Positions 34,193 to 45,334 of a stretch of DNA of 64,000 nt are shown here, in pieces. Source of the stretch: Takakia lepidozioides (lineage: Eukaryota; Streptophyta; Takakiopsida; Takakiales; Takakiaceae); the NCBI GenBank assembly GCA_030704615.1, contig CM060732.1, positions 5,766,001-5,830,000 of the forward strand. Direction: 5' to 3'. Within the stretch, counting starts at the first letter, position 1. Each line of letters opens with the position of its first letter. The position numbers and the translations under genes are program-made. The notes beneath the pieces are model-generated. The model worked only from the letters and a program-made list of their open reading frames with translations, did not search any database and was not told the origin of the DNA.

Positions 34193-34441
34193 TCACCACC
34201 ATCCATAGCGGACTTCAATGTACTTGGCTTTGAGCCACCGAAAGCTATTTCTGACGGATGACTTCACTTTCCCTTCCATTGTAAACACCTTGTAGGTAGC
34301 AACACGCTTCTTCCGCATCACTTCAGGGTCAGTATGTAAACCCCAGGATCGTGACTTCTTGCTTTTATTGTAACCCTTGTAGTAGTAAGCATAACCATTT
34401 CTGCCCGCAAACTGATCGTTGCGACGATCGACAGCCATCCT
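34193..34441 (-). CDS. DUF3511 family protein
   Basis: The ATG at 34,441 gives 82 residues ending at TGA (34,193-34,195). The C-terminal half carries the family signature: DPEVMRKKRVATYKVF, EGKVKSSVRNSFRWLKAKY and the closing VRYGWW. Known DUF3511 proteins are small, basic, plant-specific and end the same way. The front is basic and Tyr/Gly-rich (GYAYYYKGYNKSKKS). A longer frame starts upstream at a GTG, but an in-frame stop (TGA at 34,487-34,489) sits just before it, so the ATG is preferred unless an upstream exon exists. There is no frameshift or stop, which makes this the one apparently intact ordinary gene in the window. Its molecular function is unknown. Confidence 0.8.
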   Translation of the reverse strand, partial: RMAVDRRNDQFAGRNGYAYYYKGYNKSKKSRSWGLHTDPEVMRKKRVATYKVFTMEGKVKSSVRNSFRWLKAKYIEVRYGWW

Positions 34442-34744
34442 CCAACTGCTTCCTCGCTTGCACTGTTCTCCCACTGACACAATATGTCAGCGCACTGCTG
34501 TAGTCAGTAACAACACCACTCCAACATCTTGCTTCACGTGGTGCTATACCTGGGAGAATGACGGAGAGAGGGCGACGTCAAGCCCTTCAGTGCATACAAG
34601 CACAGGCGGACTGGCTCCGCGACATGGGAGTGTATGGGGAGGAAGAGGGCAATAGGGCATTGACAGTGGGACCTCTACATGCTTCGGAGGAGCAAACAAG
34701 AGATTTATCTACCGTACCAAAAATGCACCACAAGTCTCTGCACG

Positions 34745-35122
34745 CCCTTCACCATTGTACATGTTGTAAATAAAGTCTTACAGGGTTTCATCATCTTCAA
34801 TCAGCATTAAAGATTAGTAGTCAATCTTTCTGCATCATTTCCTCCAGCAGAATCGGAGCTCCATGACTTGCCATGCTGTATATGCGTACAGTGGGGTCGA
34901 GCCTTTAGCTTGTCCCCATTGAATGCGATCTATGACATCCTCTCATTCATTGGACTCTTATCTCTAGCTGAGTAGCTTACTATAGCTTTTTGTTTTCTTC
35001 TCTTGTTTCTTGTCCCTCCCCCCCCTTTTTGGGGACTTCTCATCCTATGCACGTTCACCCATTGTACATGTTGTAAATAAAGTCTTCCAGGGTTTCATCA
35101 TCATCATCATCATCATCATCAC
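34745..35122 (+). repeat. Duplicated polyadenylation-like segment and ATC microsatellite
   Basis: ATTGTACATGTTGTAAATAA with AGTCTT and AGGGTTTCATCATC occurs at about 34,754 and again near 35,059, roughly 305 bp apart. The second copy runs into an (ATC)n tract at 35,094-35,119. AATAAA-type words suggest 3' ends of plus-strand transcripts, but no matching plus-strand gene is recognised. Confidence 0.6.
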
Positions 35123-35350
35123 TCTTATCTAACTCAACCCTCCCATTTAGCCATGCATTAATTTCCGCCCACCCTGTGCTGGTCACTGTGCTCAGGTACT
35201 TACCATATAAATCCCTTGAAAATGCGAGCTTTCACATGGAACAGTTGAATACTTTTCTTTGATCGTGGTTCACAGGAGCGAACCCAGTCATATCACAGAC
35301 TTGTATGTATAGGAAAAGCATGCACTGTGTATGTCTTGCCTGCAGGTGCA

Positions 35351-35692
35351 TAGGGAATTCCAAATAGGCCTTGATGTGAAATGCAGCGCAATTCACTTGA
35401 TCAGATGCCAATTCAATTGAATTGCGATGCCAATTCAATTGAACTAACCCTAATTTGCAATTCAATTGAATTGTAATCTATAAATTTTAACGCAGTTTTG
35501 TATATAATATATATAATATATTATCATTTGTATGTATATGTATATGTATCGTATACACATATACATACGAGAGTATAAGATGAATATACATGCTGGCCCG
35601 TCTATTCCTGCTGCCCGTCCATCCTTTGCTTGTGGTAAGGCCTAAGTCACGACATGAGTCGCGTACCCTAAAGGAGAGATATATACTACACA
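35351..35692 (+). repeat. Left long terminal inverted repeat
   Basis: It contains CAATTCAATTGAATTG palindromes, a TATATAATATA tract and the segment ending near TAAAGGAGAGATATATACTA. It matches 40,004-40,428 in reverse complement with only small differences. Confidence 0.85.
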
Positions 35693-35699
35693 TATATAC

Positions 35700-35960
35700 T
35701 AGTAGAGGTATCGTCATTAGGTTGTAGCCTTGTTTGATATATCTACAGAGGTATAGTATTTCATTTTACAAGAAAAGTTGGCCAAATTAATCTATATTTA
35801 TGCGGAGGTATCGTCATGAGACAGTAGCCCTGTTTAGTATACCACCAGAGGTATAGCGCATGACTTACAAAGAAACCTGGTCAAATCAGCCTATATGCAG
35901 GTTGAGGTATCGTTATGAGGTAGTTGCCCTGTTTAGTATACCTACAGAGGGATTGGCAAC
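35700..35960 (+). repeat. Three-copy repeat, about 105-110 bp, inside the element
   Basis: GAGGTATCGTCATGAG...AGTAGCCCTGTTTAGTATACC and variants occur at about 35,705, 35,812 and 35,905. They look like subterminal repeats placed just inside the left inverted repeat. Confidence 0.7.
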
Positions 35961-36354
35961 GTACGCATTCTTATCTCTGTTTTTATCCCAGTCCTCGCTT
36001 GTTAGATTCTACAGTTGTTCATCGCGTAGCACTTGGCTACATGATGTCTATTGTTTCTGGTTTACTCAATAAGAAGAGTGGGATAGAAATGTCAAGTGAG
36101 TTTTTCATGGTACATGTCATGGTTGGGTGGACAGGAAGAGGCCAAGGAAGAGGCAGCAGCAGAGCTGACACATTTGGTAAGGCAACCGTGTCCATCCTGA
36201 GTATGAATGATGCTGCACCCTCGGAAATACAAGATGCTTCAAGTAAGTTCAAAGAGCTTTCTTCTCTTTCTGGTATGTTGGATATGTATGCGGAGGACAA
36301 CTAATATCACCTTAGGTGCCAAGGCAGAAACAAACAACCAAACCCTATTTCATT

Positions 36355-36356
<2 letters not shown>

Positions 36357-36419
<63 letters not shown>
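36357..36419 (+). repeat. (CT)n microsatellite
   Basis: An uninterrupted CT dinucleotide tract of about 60 bp. The serine/leucine-rich translations over it are not genes. Confidence 0.95.
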
Positions 36420-36422
<3 letters not shown>

Positions 36423-37021
36423 TTTCTCCCTGTCCTCTAGGAATCCTATTGACATTGGGTGGACTTGAAACGGGAGTACATTAATATCTCTGTCACTAAA
36501 TGCCGGCCTTCTGACCTCGTGTCCTTGTTTGTTTCGACCTTAAGCGTTTTGCTTCAGGTAAGGTAGTGCATTGGATTTAGTTGGAAAGCTTGGGGCCTTT
36601 CCCTCTTTAGAATATGCCTACACGGGCCATTCCCTGCAACTCCCTGGAGTGTGATCTCTGAATGGTAACAAGCGGACTCCTACCGCTTGGGGGCAGCTCC
36701 TCCGCCCAAATTGGGCAGTCGTATGCTCTGTCTAGCATACTCGGCACTTGGGCTCGGGTTGGTTCCTGTGCTTAAACTTATGGCCTGCGAAAACAATCAA
36801 AAATTTAGCTCCTATCAACATCAACACTCCTCAGGGTGATCCCTCACAAGTGGTTACTTATGCCAAATCTAGGGCTTCATGTGTAGTTTTTGGGGTGAAT
36901 CCCAGGATGGACGATGTGTCCTTTAAAACTACATGCTCTACCTTAGGCTTGGATTTCATGGTTAATGGTACCATCTCAAGACTTGATAACAGGGGTATGT
37001 TGAAGGTTGCAATGACCAAAA

Positions 37022-37480
37022 GTGCTTCTAATAGAGTCCCGCATCAATTCAATCTCAAAGAAGTTCGTTCGTGATTTCTTGTTTGACAATTGTGAAATTA
37101 TCAACAAGGGTTTGAGGTACGAGCATAGTATCTGGCTAAAACTGAATTTGAAGGGCGGCATGAGTACTCTGCTGGACCTCTTTGTCCGTTGTGTTTACAT
37201 GCCCACAAAGGGGACCCTGTGTGCAAACACGGAGGATGAAGAAGGGACAAACAATGATGGAGGAGATGAGGGAGAGGAGGAAGAAACAGATGACGACGAT
37301 GCAGATGAGGAGGAGGAGGAGGAGGAGGAGGAGGAGGAGGAGCATGATGATGATGAAGAGGAAGGAATGTACAACAAATCGAATCAGGGCCTCTTTTTTG
37401 GCTACCTTCACCTTGTAAGTATGGAGAAAATTCTGAGACTGATTTGTGTGTTTCTTCTTACTCTCTTTTTGACATTCTAG
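37022..37480 (+). pseudogene. Acidic open frame, unrecognised, inside the long-TIR element
   Basis: The 152-codon frame starts with a region that could be coding and then enters an Asp/Glu run produced by GAG/GAT triplet repeats (37,240-37,350). I recognise no family. It lies upstream of the ITPK exon on the same strand and could be another captured exon or a chance frame over the triplet repeat. Confidence 0.3.
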
Positions 37481-37811
37481 TTGCCTAAGAAAAGTGCCCA
37501 AATAATGGTACAAAGATACGGACTACACTACTCCATTGTAGGGAGGCTATGTCGCTATTGTCCTACCAAGAGGAATGTGGTTTGCAGGCTGTGTAGGCGC
37601 CGGGTGGTTTTCCTAGCCTCAAGTATAGCTCCCAGGAACCTTTGCTAAATGGGTGCATACAACATAAAAGTTGTAGGCCGAGGCTATGTACATATTTTGA
37701 GGCTGTGGATACAGTGACTGCTTTAGGATTAAGCATGTAAATGGGTACATTGAGAGTCCAATTCACTTACTCTTTGGCCATGTTGCTGATCTGGTGCTTG
37801 TGCATTTGTAG

Positions 37812-37927
37812 GATTTTAAGCAGAAGTATCCAGACGTGATTGTGCCAAACCCACTAGAAGCCATTCAACAGCTGCGAAACAGGCAGTCGATGCTTCAGGA
37901 TGTGGCCGATCTAGACCTTTGTGACTA
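37812..37927 (+). pseudogene. Captured exon of an ITPK-type inositol polyphosphate kinase
   Basis: After the acceptor CATTTGTAG the frame reads DFKQKYPDVIVPNPLEAIQ and then LRNRQSMLQDVADLDLCD. In plant inositol 1,3,4-trisphosphate 5/6-kinases the conserved segment is KYPDVTVLDPPDAI followed by HNRQSMLQDVADLNL, so the match is strong over about 38 residues. It ends at a possible donor (TAT|GTGG). Neither the ATP-grasp core nor the start of the enzyme is visible, so this is one exon captured by the long-TIR element. The acceptor being kept suggests DNA-level rather than RNA-level capture. Confidence 0.75.
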
Positions 37928-38089
37928 TGTGGTTGGTTTTAGGCCAGTACACAGTGCCTTCAACCAGCTCTTATATCTATTTGACCTGGAGTTTCGGTTT
38001 AGGGGCATCAATTTAATCAATTTTACTCACACTGAGAACCAAATTTTGAGTAACCAGTCATATTGTAGACTTAAGTTAATTTAAATCTC

Positions 38090-40003
38090 AGTGATTGAGT
38101 GAGTGAGTCCACGGCAATGCCTGGATACATGAGAAGTTAACCTGCATTTTGTTGTTTTCCATTTCTTGCAACTTTTGGAATTTGAATATGGTCCTGGACG
38201 ACCATCCGATCTGCTTCCTTCTTTTCATAGCCCCGTGTTTTCATTTTGCTCGTGTTCTTTGCAATCTGAGTATCCCGCAACAAAGAGGAAGATTTAAAGA
38301 ACTTAGTTGATGAATTATGTTCTGCATGATTCCCACATCTGAGGAACAACGGAATCACCAGTCATGAAGCAGGTTAGAGGTCTGCTACAAGTGGTCACTT
38401 GCGTATGGGCTAATATGGACTTGGTAGTGATCTTCCTGTGCAGACCGTTGTCCATGTGCTTTTCAATCAATCTGCGGTTCCAGTACAAAAGAATGTAGAG
38501 GTATTGACCACAAGAGGAAGCAATATAACTTGGCATAGGGGCTGATATGGACTTGACATTGATCTTCCATGTGCACACCTCTCTCCATGTGCTGCTCATC
38601 CACCACTCTACCCACTGCCTGCGTATCGCTGGTTTGACTAAGTGACTGGTCACTAGATCACCAGTCACACCTTCATAGGAGTGGGCATGTGGCTTGCAAG
38701 TGTTGGGCTGCCAATAACAAACCCACTACAACGTTGCACTACAACCATAATCTCATCACTATTGTAGAACTTAGCATTCATGCTCTCGATTCCCACTCCA
38801 GCCTTTCAAATTCCTCAACTTCCATTCAGCATCCCATGAACCCCACATGCAGCCCGAGTGTTATTACAAGCACGTTATGTGCTTTGGTAAATACTATTGT
38901 TGGAATGAGGCAAAGCCCTCAAACCTTGGCCAAATGTTTATGCAAACCTCCTTAAACTGCTTGTGAGCTAAATGGGTTTGATGTGCATGCCAGGGCTAGC
39001 TCCATCTCATTTTTTGGGGGACCCTTTGGGAGACAGATGGCTTACTCAGAAGTGCTTCAGCTTCCTCTGATTCACTGGCAAAAGATATATGGCTACCTCT
39101 GAAAGAAACAAACAATTTCAAACCTCACAATTGATGAATGGCTTCCCCTGCATCATCATGTACTCCCCTGGCACTAGTATCTGGCCCCCATGACACAACC
39201 CCAGAGAAAACAAAAGACATGTTCATTTTGAGAATTATCTCCAATAATCTTGTTTCGATACCTTTGCAAAGGTATCATGTTGCAATTGGGATGTGTGTTC
39301 GATAGAGAGTTTAATATATCAACTCTTAGACGTTGATACTCTTACAGTGGTATCATGTTTGGTATATGTACATAGCCATATATTGGCACTATAAGGGCTT
39401 GGCAGTATGAAATTGGTTAGTGTCTCAAGGTGCAGATGAAACATGCTAACATATTTAGATTGTAAGCAACACCCACCAGTCAAACTCATCCTCAGAAGAG
39501 ATTGATACACAAAAATTTCTCAGGGTCGTTGGTGCGCAGGCTATCCTAAAATGTATTAGCAAACCACAGTACACAGTGTGGGCAGGTTGAAGACAAACCA
39601 TGTGATCAAGCTCTTTCTTTCAGTGTATGTGTTGAGGAGCGTTTGGTAACCCACTCTACTACCCCTAAAGTTCTCTCCTCAAACTCATGAGTCACCTGCA
39701 CGTACACAAGAACTACAGCTTTAGCTAAAATGATATCTTTATCAATGATTGGGGAAACTCATGCCAATATGGGAATGTGCTTACTCATGGGCAGATCTTG
39801 TCATTTGGTGATCCAAGAAGGCTTCCATCATACATAGCGCCACCACCACTCCACCACCGCTCAACCCTAAACTTGTTGTTGCATTCTTCTCTCGTTATTT
39901 CTCGTCCTCCAACTGATTTGATCCTTTCACTTTTAGGGCACCTCTGCCCTAAAAACCCTTCATCACTTCATTTCTCTCTCCCTTTCCCCTCTCGCTCTCT
40001 CTC
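38090..40003. other. Element interior with no recognised gene
   Basis: No family is recognised. A direct repeat with GGGCTGATATGGACTTG and CATGTGCT words lies at 38,400-38,600 (two units of about 120 bp). GATACCTTTGCAAAGGTATC at 39,257-39,276 is a perfect 20-bp palindrome. Confidence 0.45.
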
Positions 40004-40428
40004 TAGTATATATCTCTCCTTTAGGGTACGCGACTCATGTCGTGACTTAGGCCTTACCACAAGCAAAGGATGGACGGGCAGCAGGAATAGACGGGCCAGC
40101 ATGTATATTCATCTTATACTCTCGTATGTATATGTGTATACGATACATATACATATACATACACATGATAATATATTATATATATTATATACAAAACTGC
40201 GTTAAAAATTATAGATTACAATTCAATTGAATTGCAGTCAGCAATTCAATTGAATCGCCAGTTGGCAATTCAATTGAATTGCAAATTAGGGTTAGTTCAA
40301 TTGAATTGGCATCGCAATTCAATTGAATTGGCATCTGATCAAGTGAATTGGCATCTGATCAAGTGAATTGGCATCTGATCAAGTGAATTGCGCTGCATTT
40401 CACATCAAGGCCTATTTGGAATTCCCTA
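40004..40428 (-). repeat. Right long terminal inverted repeat
   Basis: Reverse complement of 35,351-35,692. It is longer because the 20-bp unit AATTGGCATCTGATCAAGTG is present three times here and once on the left, and an extra CAATTCAATTGAAT block is present near 40,235-40,275. Confidence 0.85.
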
Positions 40429-40759
40429 GGTGCAAGCTGAGTAAAAGTGAAAGTGACACACAATCATACGCAAGCTTGCTACCCACACACACTAACACAG
40501 CGTGACATGTAGAGGCACACCTACCGCCCTAATTTGGGATCCTCGTTGACCCGGCGCTGCATCACTGCAACATGCATCGCCACGTACCTGCAGGCCTAGC
40601 CTACCACTGGCCCACCACACCAGAAACCTCAACGAAAAACTTCACATGTTGTCCACGAACGCGGATGACTATCTTCCGACACAAACTGCTACGAAGAACA
40701 TCAAACTCTGGCATCAACCGTAAAAGGGCTATAGGGGCTGTTTTATCGAATTGTAAAGC

Positions 40760-40875
40760 ACTGCCACAAAATTTTCTTTATATGTATCGTGCCGTTAAAA
40801 AGCAGAATTCATCGCGGTGCATTCTGCATTTCGGAATGCACCGGACATTAATTTTTTCTTAAATTTTGTGGCAGT
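40760..40875. mobile_element. Small MITE-like hairpin
   Basis: ACTGCCACAAAATTTT at the left and AAATTTTGTGGCAGT at the right form terminal inverted repeats of about 15 bp around a 116-bp unit. A central GTGCATTC/GAATGCAC pair adds a second stem. No clear target duplication was found. Confidence 0.5.
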
Positions 40876-41106
40876 TCTTTATGCAGGGTAATGCCCCTCG
40901 TGTGGGGCATTCTCAGATTTGCGAGCCTTCCCCTGGGGCTACCGCCCTTGGCGTCATGCCCTTAAATCCGGGAATGCCCTCCACTCAGGGCATTACCCTA
41001 TACGTCATCTTCCTTTCCACATTGGAGGGGCCTCTTTCACCCTTCTCATGTACTCCGTACATAACACCATAGCCTCTTGCAATGTGTACCCCTCTGCCAT
41101 GCTACC
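40876..41106. repeat. GGGCATT/AATGCCC subterminal-like repeats
   Basis: Several inverted pairs such as AATGCCCCTCGTGTGGGGCATT occur within 130 bp beside the 3' end of a CACTA transposase relic. They resemble CACTA subterminal motifs. Confidence 0.5.
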
Positions 41107-42112
41107 CTAGGGATGTGCCCTTTGTCGCACGTGTGCCTTGAGGTCATTCATGTAACGCTCAAGATTAAAATACATCCACCGAGCATAGACCGACCCAGCA
41201 ATCTCCGCCTCTTCCACCAAGTGCACTACCAAATGCACTTGGATGTCAAAGAATGAAAGAGGAAGATGCTCGAACATACACAAGACCGTGGCCTCCTCCT
41301 CCTTCGTTCGTGCAAAATCCTCCTCCTCCATCTCTTTTGTGCAAAGCCAACGGAATAAATCACTAAGTCAATAGACGGCTTTCCGAATGCCCTCATGGAT
41401 TGTCCCTCGTATCGCAATGGGAAGGATGTCTTGTATAATGTTGTGGTAGTCACGAGACTTCAAACCATGCATAGTGGTGGCATCCTCGAACTTGCCCCGT
41501 AGAGATGCGCCATACCCGATCGGGGTCCGGATAGCTTGTATTGTGGTCCGTACTTGCTTGTATTCCTCGTTTGTCCAAGTCCAAGTTGGCACCCTATACT
41601 TCCACTTGGAAATATTGTTCATGTCCACACCATCTTCTTGAGGCCATAGTCGTGGCATACGATTTTGGGCTTGGAGCTCTCGTCTCACATCAAGGGAATC
41701 ACCGCCGCGTTTCTTCTTCTCCCCCGGTTAAGTTTTCCAGTACACGAATAAGGGACGAAATCATGAAATTTCCATATAATTTGTCATAAACCTTGAACTC
41801 GGAGCAATTTCATACGAATATGTCAGGACATTCAATGAAATATGTATGGTCCAATGCATTTCAGACTTGTACCTCCCAATAAGGCAACTCGTAGCAGATT
41901 GAGAGCCGAGACATGCCACACCTCGCGAGCGGGCGTCTTTTATCCACCACCTCTTGCCACCCGGACTTTCCAAAATGACCTAGGGGGACGCACGGGTGGA
42001 GGTCTCCTCTCCACGGTCCCATCAAAGAATTTCTTGCCTCTCGTTCTCCATGGATGGTCGAGATGAAGAAATTTCCGATAGTTGGATAGATCATTTTGGA
42101 GACGTGGATCAA
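41107..42112 (-). pseudogene. TNP2-type transposase relic of a third CACTA lineage
   Basis: On the minus strand the order is LSICYELPYWEV (about 41.9 kb), then a segment ending GLKSRDYHNIIQDILPIAIR (41.4-41.5 kb), then the DUF4218 signature LPLSFFDIQVHLVVHLVEEA with ARWMYFNLERYMNDLKAHVR (41.1-41.3 kb). This is the usual TNP2 order, but the parts are in different frames with stops between them. It differs strongly from CACTA-1 TNP2. The N-terminal core is not visible upstream before the terminus at 42,679. Confidence 0.75.
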
Positions 42113-42678
42113 ATGCTTTGCATCAAGGTTATCCGGCCCACATCATGAACTTCCCGCGTACCCATTTGTGCTTAGTCCCAAACAAATTGAAAGCCCTCCA
42201 CAAAACCATGAATTTAATTGGTATTTAACATTGTGCGCCTCGTATAATTTCAATGAACCGAGCGTAAACATGAATTGCTAAAGAAAAATCATGATGAGTA
42301 CATACAAACACACGATATACATTACAATATATATATTATAGGTAATATCAAATTAAATTGTACCTGGATAGTCATGCATTGTCCACAGCAAAAGCCCTTG
42401 CAAGAGAAAAGAACGTTGGCCAATGGGTGCCGATGCAACTCCATTCCAGAATATCTTGAGTTCGTCAACCAATGGACGCATATACACATCCATATCCTTC
42501 GCTTGTTTTTTTCCCTACAACATAAATTATTTACAATATATATCAGATCGTTCAAAATTCAAACAGAACAAATAATATTCCTAGTTCCATATATATTCGA
42601 CATTGTACTACCACGTACATCCTAAAGCAACAAAAAAGAGTTGTGTTATCACCTGACACAATGACGGCCAACATGATA
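42113..42678. other. AT-rich spacer, no gene recognised
   Basis: AT-rich sequence between the TNP2 relic and the CACTA terminus at 42,679. No motif is seen in its short frames. Confidence 0.4.
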
Positions 42679-43445
42679 CACTACAGGAAAAGGGGGGCCT
42701 TTGCGACGCCCAGGCCACGCCACGACGTCGGGAAAATGCCCATTTCAGGCACAGGGCAGGCGCCGTATTTGCGACGCCCGGCCGTCGTCCGGCAGTCGCA
42801 TGGGCGTCGCCAAAAAGACGTCGCAAAAATGCGACGTATGGAGGTCGCAAGCCCCCGCCCCAACTCCTGCGACTGCCGGACGTCGCTTTTTGGGCCGTCC
42901 ACGCCGATGGCAAGGGCCTCCTGCGAGCGTCGACTCGCCGTCGCTGCCCTCCAGCCGACGATATTGGTGGGGGCGACGGCGCGGCGTCGCATCCTTTTTT
43001 TTTTTCTAACCTGCCCGGGAGTCCCATCCTAAAACCCAAAAACACGTGGCGTAAGCCGGGTGGTACGCCAAGCGACGCCAGTCCGTCGCTGCAAGCGACT
43101 ATTGGGCGTGGCAAAAAAAAAAAACAGCAGGAGCTGGAGTCGGGCTCTGCGACGTCCGGGCGTAGGTTTCCGCGACGCTCTGACGTCGCTTTCTTTATAT
43201 TCAATCAAAAAATGAAAACACATGACGCAGACAGGGTGGTGGGATCCGCGACGTCAGGGCGTCGCGGCTTGCGACCTCCGGACCAAAAAAACACGTCACA
43301 AGGGGGGTCGGGCGTTGCTGCCTGCAAAAAGGATTTGCGACGCCCGGTCGTCACGGCTTGCGACCCCCGCCAAAAAAACACGTCGCCGATTCCGACGCCC
43401 TGCAGTCGCGAGGCCAGCCTGGTGGGGGGGGGGGTTTGGGGGTTG
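42679..43445 (+). mobile_element. CACTA-2 left end with GCGACG subterminal repeats
   Basis: CACTACAGGAAAAGGGGGGC at 42,679 has the form of a plant CACTA terminus and is followed by over 700 bp of clustered GCGACG and CGTCGC words in both orientations, the classic subterminal layout. The element should extend to the right. Its other end is not seen, because CACTA-1R interrupts it at 44,229. Long frames here are compositional. Confidence 0.75.
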
Positions 43446-43689
43446 ATTTTGGGGGTGAATTGGGGGTGGTTTTTGTTTTTTGTCTGGTTTTGTTTCGGGG
43501 GATGGGATACCTTACAGCTTCCATTTCTCTGATTTAGCAGGTACACAATTGAGCAAGCATGAATCAAGGGTGAGGATGGTGCGACACATGAATAAGATGG
43601 AAGATGGAAACATGGAAATATATTTACAAGAAATGAGCTAAAAAACTCACAAGGGTTCAATAGGCTGACCCTGGGACCTACATGGACTA

Positions 43690-44228
43690 GGACTAGTCAT
43701 CCTCATCCTCATCCTCAGTGGAGAACTTAGAGCTATCCGATGAGCCTGATGACTCCTCGCCCTTTGTCAGAGCACCTAAAGGAGGTGGCGTTCCCCTAAG
43801 TCCCACAGAGCTCTCATCCAATCCCTGGCCATGACCCCCGCCCTCATCCATACTAGTGCCCTGTAGTGCACTCATCCCCTCCGTGTTGGCCATCTTCTTC
43901 ATGAGGGATTGCCAACCATGCTCCTTGGCGTAGTTGTACTCTACCGGAGATGGCTTCCTCTCAAACGCGCGTTGCTACACATGCCACAAATTAAAGTCAG
44001 TTCTTCACGATGATGGAGCCAGAAAGAAGACATAACAAAATACATAGGGAAGTATGACTTACAAATTGCAAGATAAAACCCTTGGATCCGTCGGCGCCCC
44101 ACTTGTCTGTGGATTCGTGCTTGTCAAAGCGGACTGTTGTTGCTTTGCGTGCCTGCTCAAATTTGGCCTTGTTTGCCGCATCATTCTCTCCCGCAATGAG
44201 TGCATCCCATGATATCTATGCACCCCCC
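43690..44228 (-). pseudogene. Transposase_24-like fragment of CACTA-2, cut by CACTA-1R
   Basis: On the minus strand from the CACTA-1R junction, one frame reads SWDALIAGENDAANKAKF and continues with RKATTVRFDKH and GADGSKGFILQF before a donor-like GTAAGTC. The downstream part (43,902-43,693) reads MKKMANTEGMSALQG and ends in an acidic, Ser-rich tail with a stop. The run of K/R-spaced residues and the GSKGF phrase resemble the end of Ptta/En/Spm proteins. The 5' part is missing because CACTA-1R begins at 44,229. Confidence 0.45.
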
Positions 44229-45334
44229 CACTACAAACATTCGTGTCATTTACCATTGGGGTAACGACTCATTTTGAGTCGTAAAAGTAAAAAAATAGGG
44301 ATCGGCTGGAAGTTACAACAGACCAGTTACAACAGACGTGGTAGTTGGGTTGGACATCCAATGATTGGAGTGGTAAAGGACGTAGACGCGCGAACAACTG
44401 CTCAGCGATTAATGCGATTAATGATGAAGAAACACGTGGCGTAACCAGGCGGGCCGCCCGTGTGTCTGATGTTTTGAGCTGACTTTGACTTTTCCCTCCG
44501 GATGAGTGGACTGACTCATGCGGACGTGGATGCCGATGTGGCGGCGCCGCGACGAGCGGTAATGCCGCCGCGTGGCCACGGGCTCAAGACGCCACATCGC
44601 AATCGGCCACATAACTTGGGGTGCTGCATGTCACGTGGCAACAGCCACTGGCGAAGTCGACTGCACAACTGCCGGCAGACGAATCCACGGGGACCACGTG
44701 GAGAGTGTGTGGGTCGACGCGTGGCGTCGTCCCCACGCAATGGCAGTGAGGGGTACGACTCCTAGTGGAAAGACGCAGAGTGCTTGTGCCATCTCGGGAC
44801 TGCTTTGGCCAACTCCGCTGCCACTATGCTAGTTGATTGCACTACAGTAGGAAAGCACTGCAAATGAGCACTTGTAGTGGTTTGTGTGAGTTGTCCAACT
44901 GACTTGCATTCTAAGCTGAAAATATGGTTCTGATGCATTCTACTGGTTTTAGTGGTTCACCCATATGCAGGGGGAATTGAGAAGCAATGATACTGGGCGA
45001 CACTCAGAACACAGACCACGATGCATGCACAACATCACGCTAATGAACCAAATAGACGAGGCAACAAGGAGACCAAAGACCATCACACATACACATAGAA
45101 GGTGGACGGACACGACGACAAGTCAGGAAATGGAATATTGCATTCAAATTGGAGACCGTCACGGCACACCTGCATATGAGCAAGACTAAATGCCAACATA
45201 CATGGTTGCCGGACATCACTTAAACTGTCATGGCCCAAATGTACAAAACTGGTAACGTGAGTATCATACACACTTCTATGAGTATCATTACACACCCAAC
45301 AGGGACTACAAACATGAAATGTCACTTGATACCT

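Larger units (their letters stand above)
35351..40428. mobile_element. Long-terminal-inverted-repeat DNA element, 5.08 kb, non-autonomous
   Basis: The left end TAGGGAATTCCAAATAGGCC and the right end GGCCTATTTGGAATTCCCTA are perfect inverses, and the inverted repeats run for about 340 bp (left) and 425 bp (right). GGTGCA flanks both ends (35,345-35,350 and 40,429-40,434), a probable 6-bp target duplication. No transposase is visible inside, but there are tandem repeats, an ITPK exon, an acidic frame and microsatellites. Long terminal inverted repeats plus captured exons resemble Pack-MULEs, although MULEs usually make 9-bp duplications, so the superfamily is open. Confidence 0.8.

Noticed and set aside
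37195-37513. Poly-Ser and poly-Leu minus-strand frames
   Set aside because: Produced by the GAG/GAT triplet repeat; not genes.
42608-43204. 198-codon minus-strand frame and several overlapping frames in the GCGACG region
   Set aside because: Compositional artefacts of CACTA subterminal repeats; Arg/Ala-rich with no family motif.
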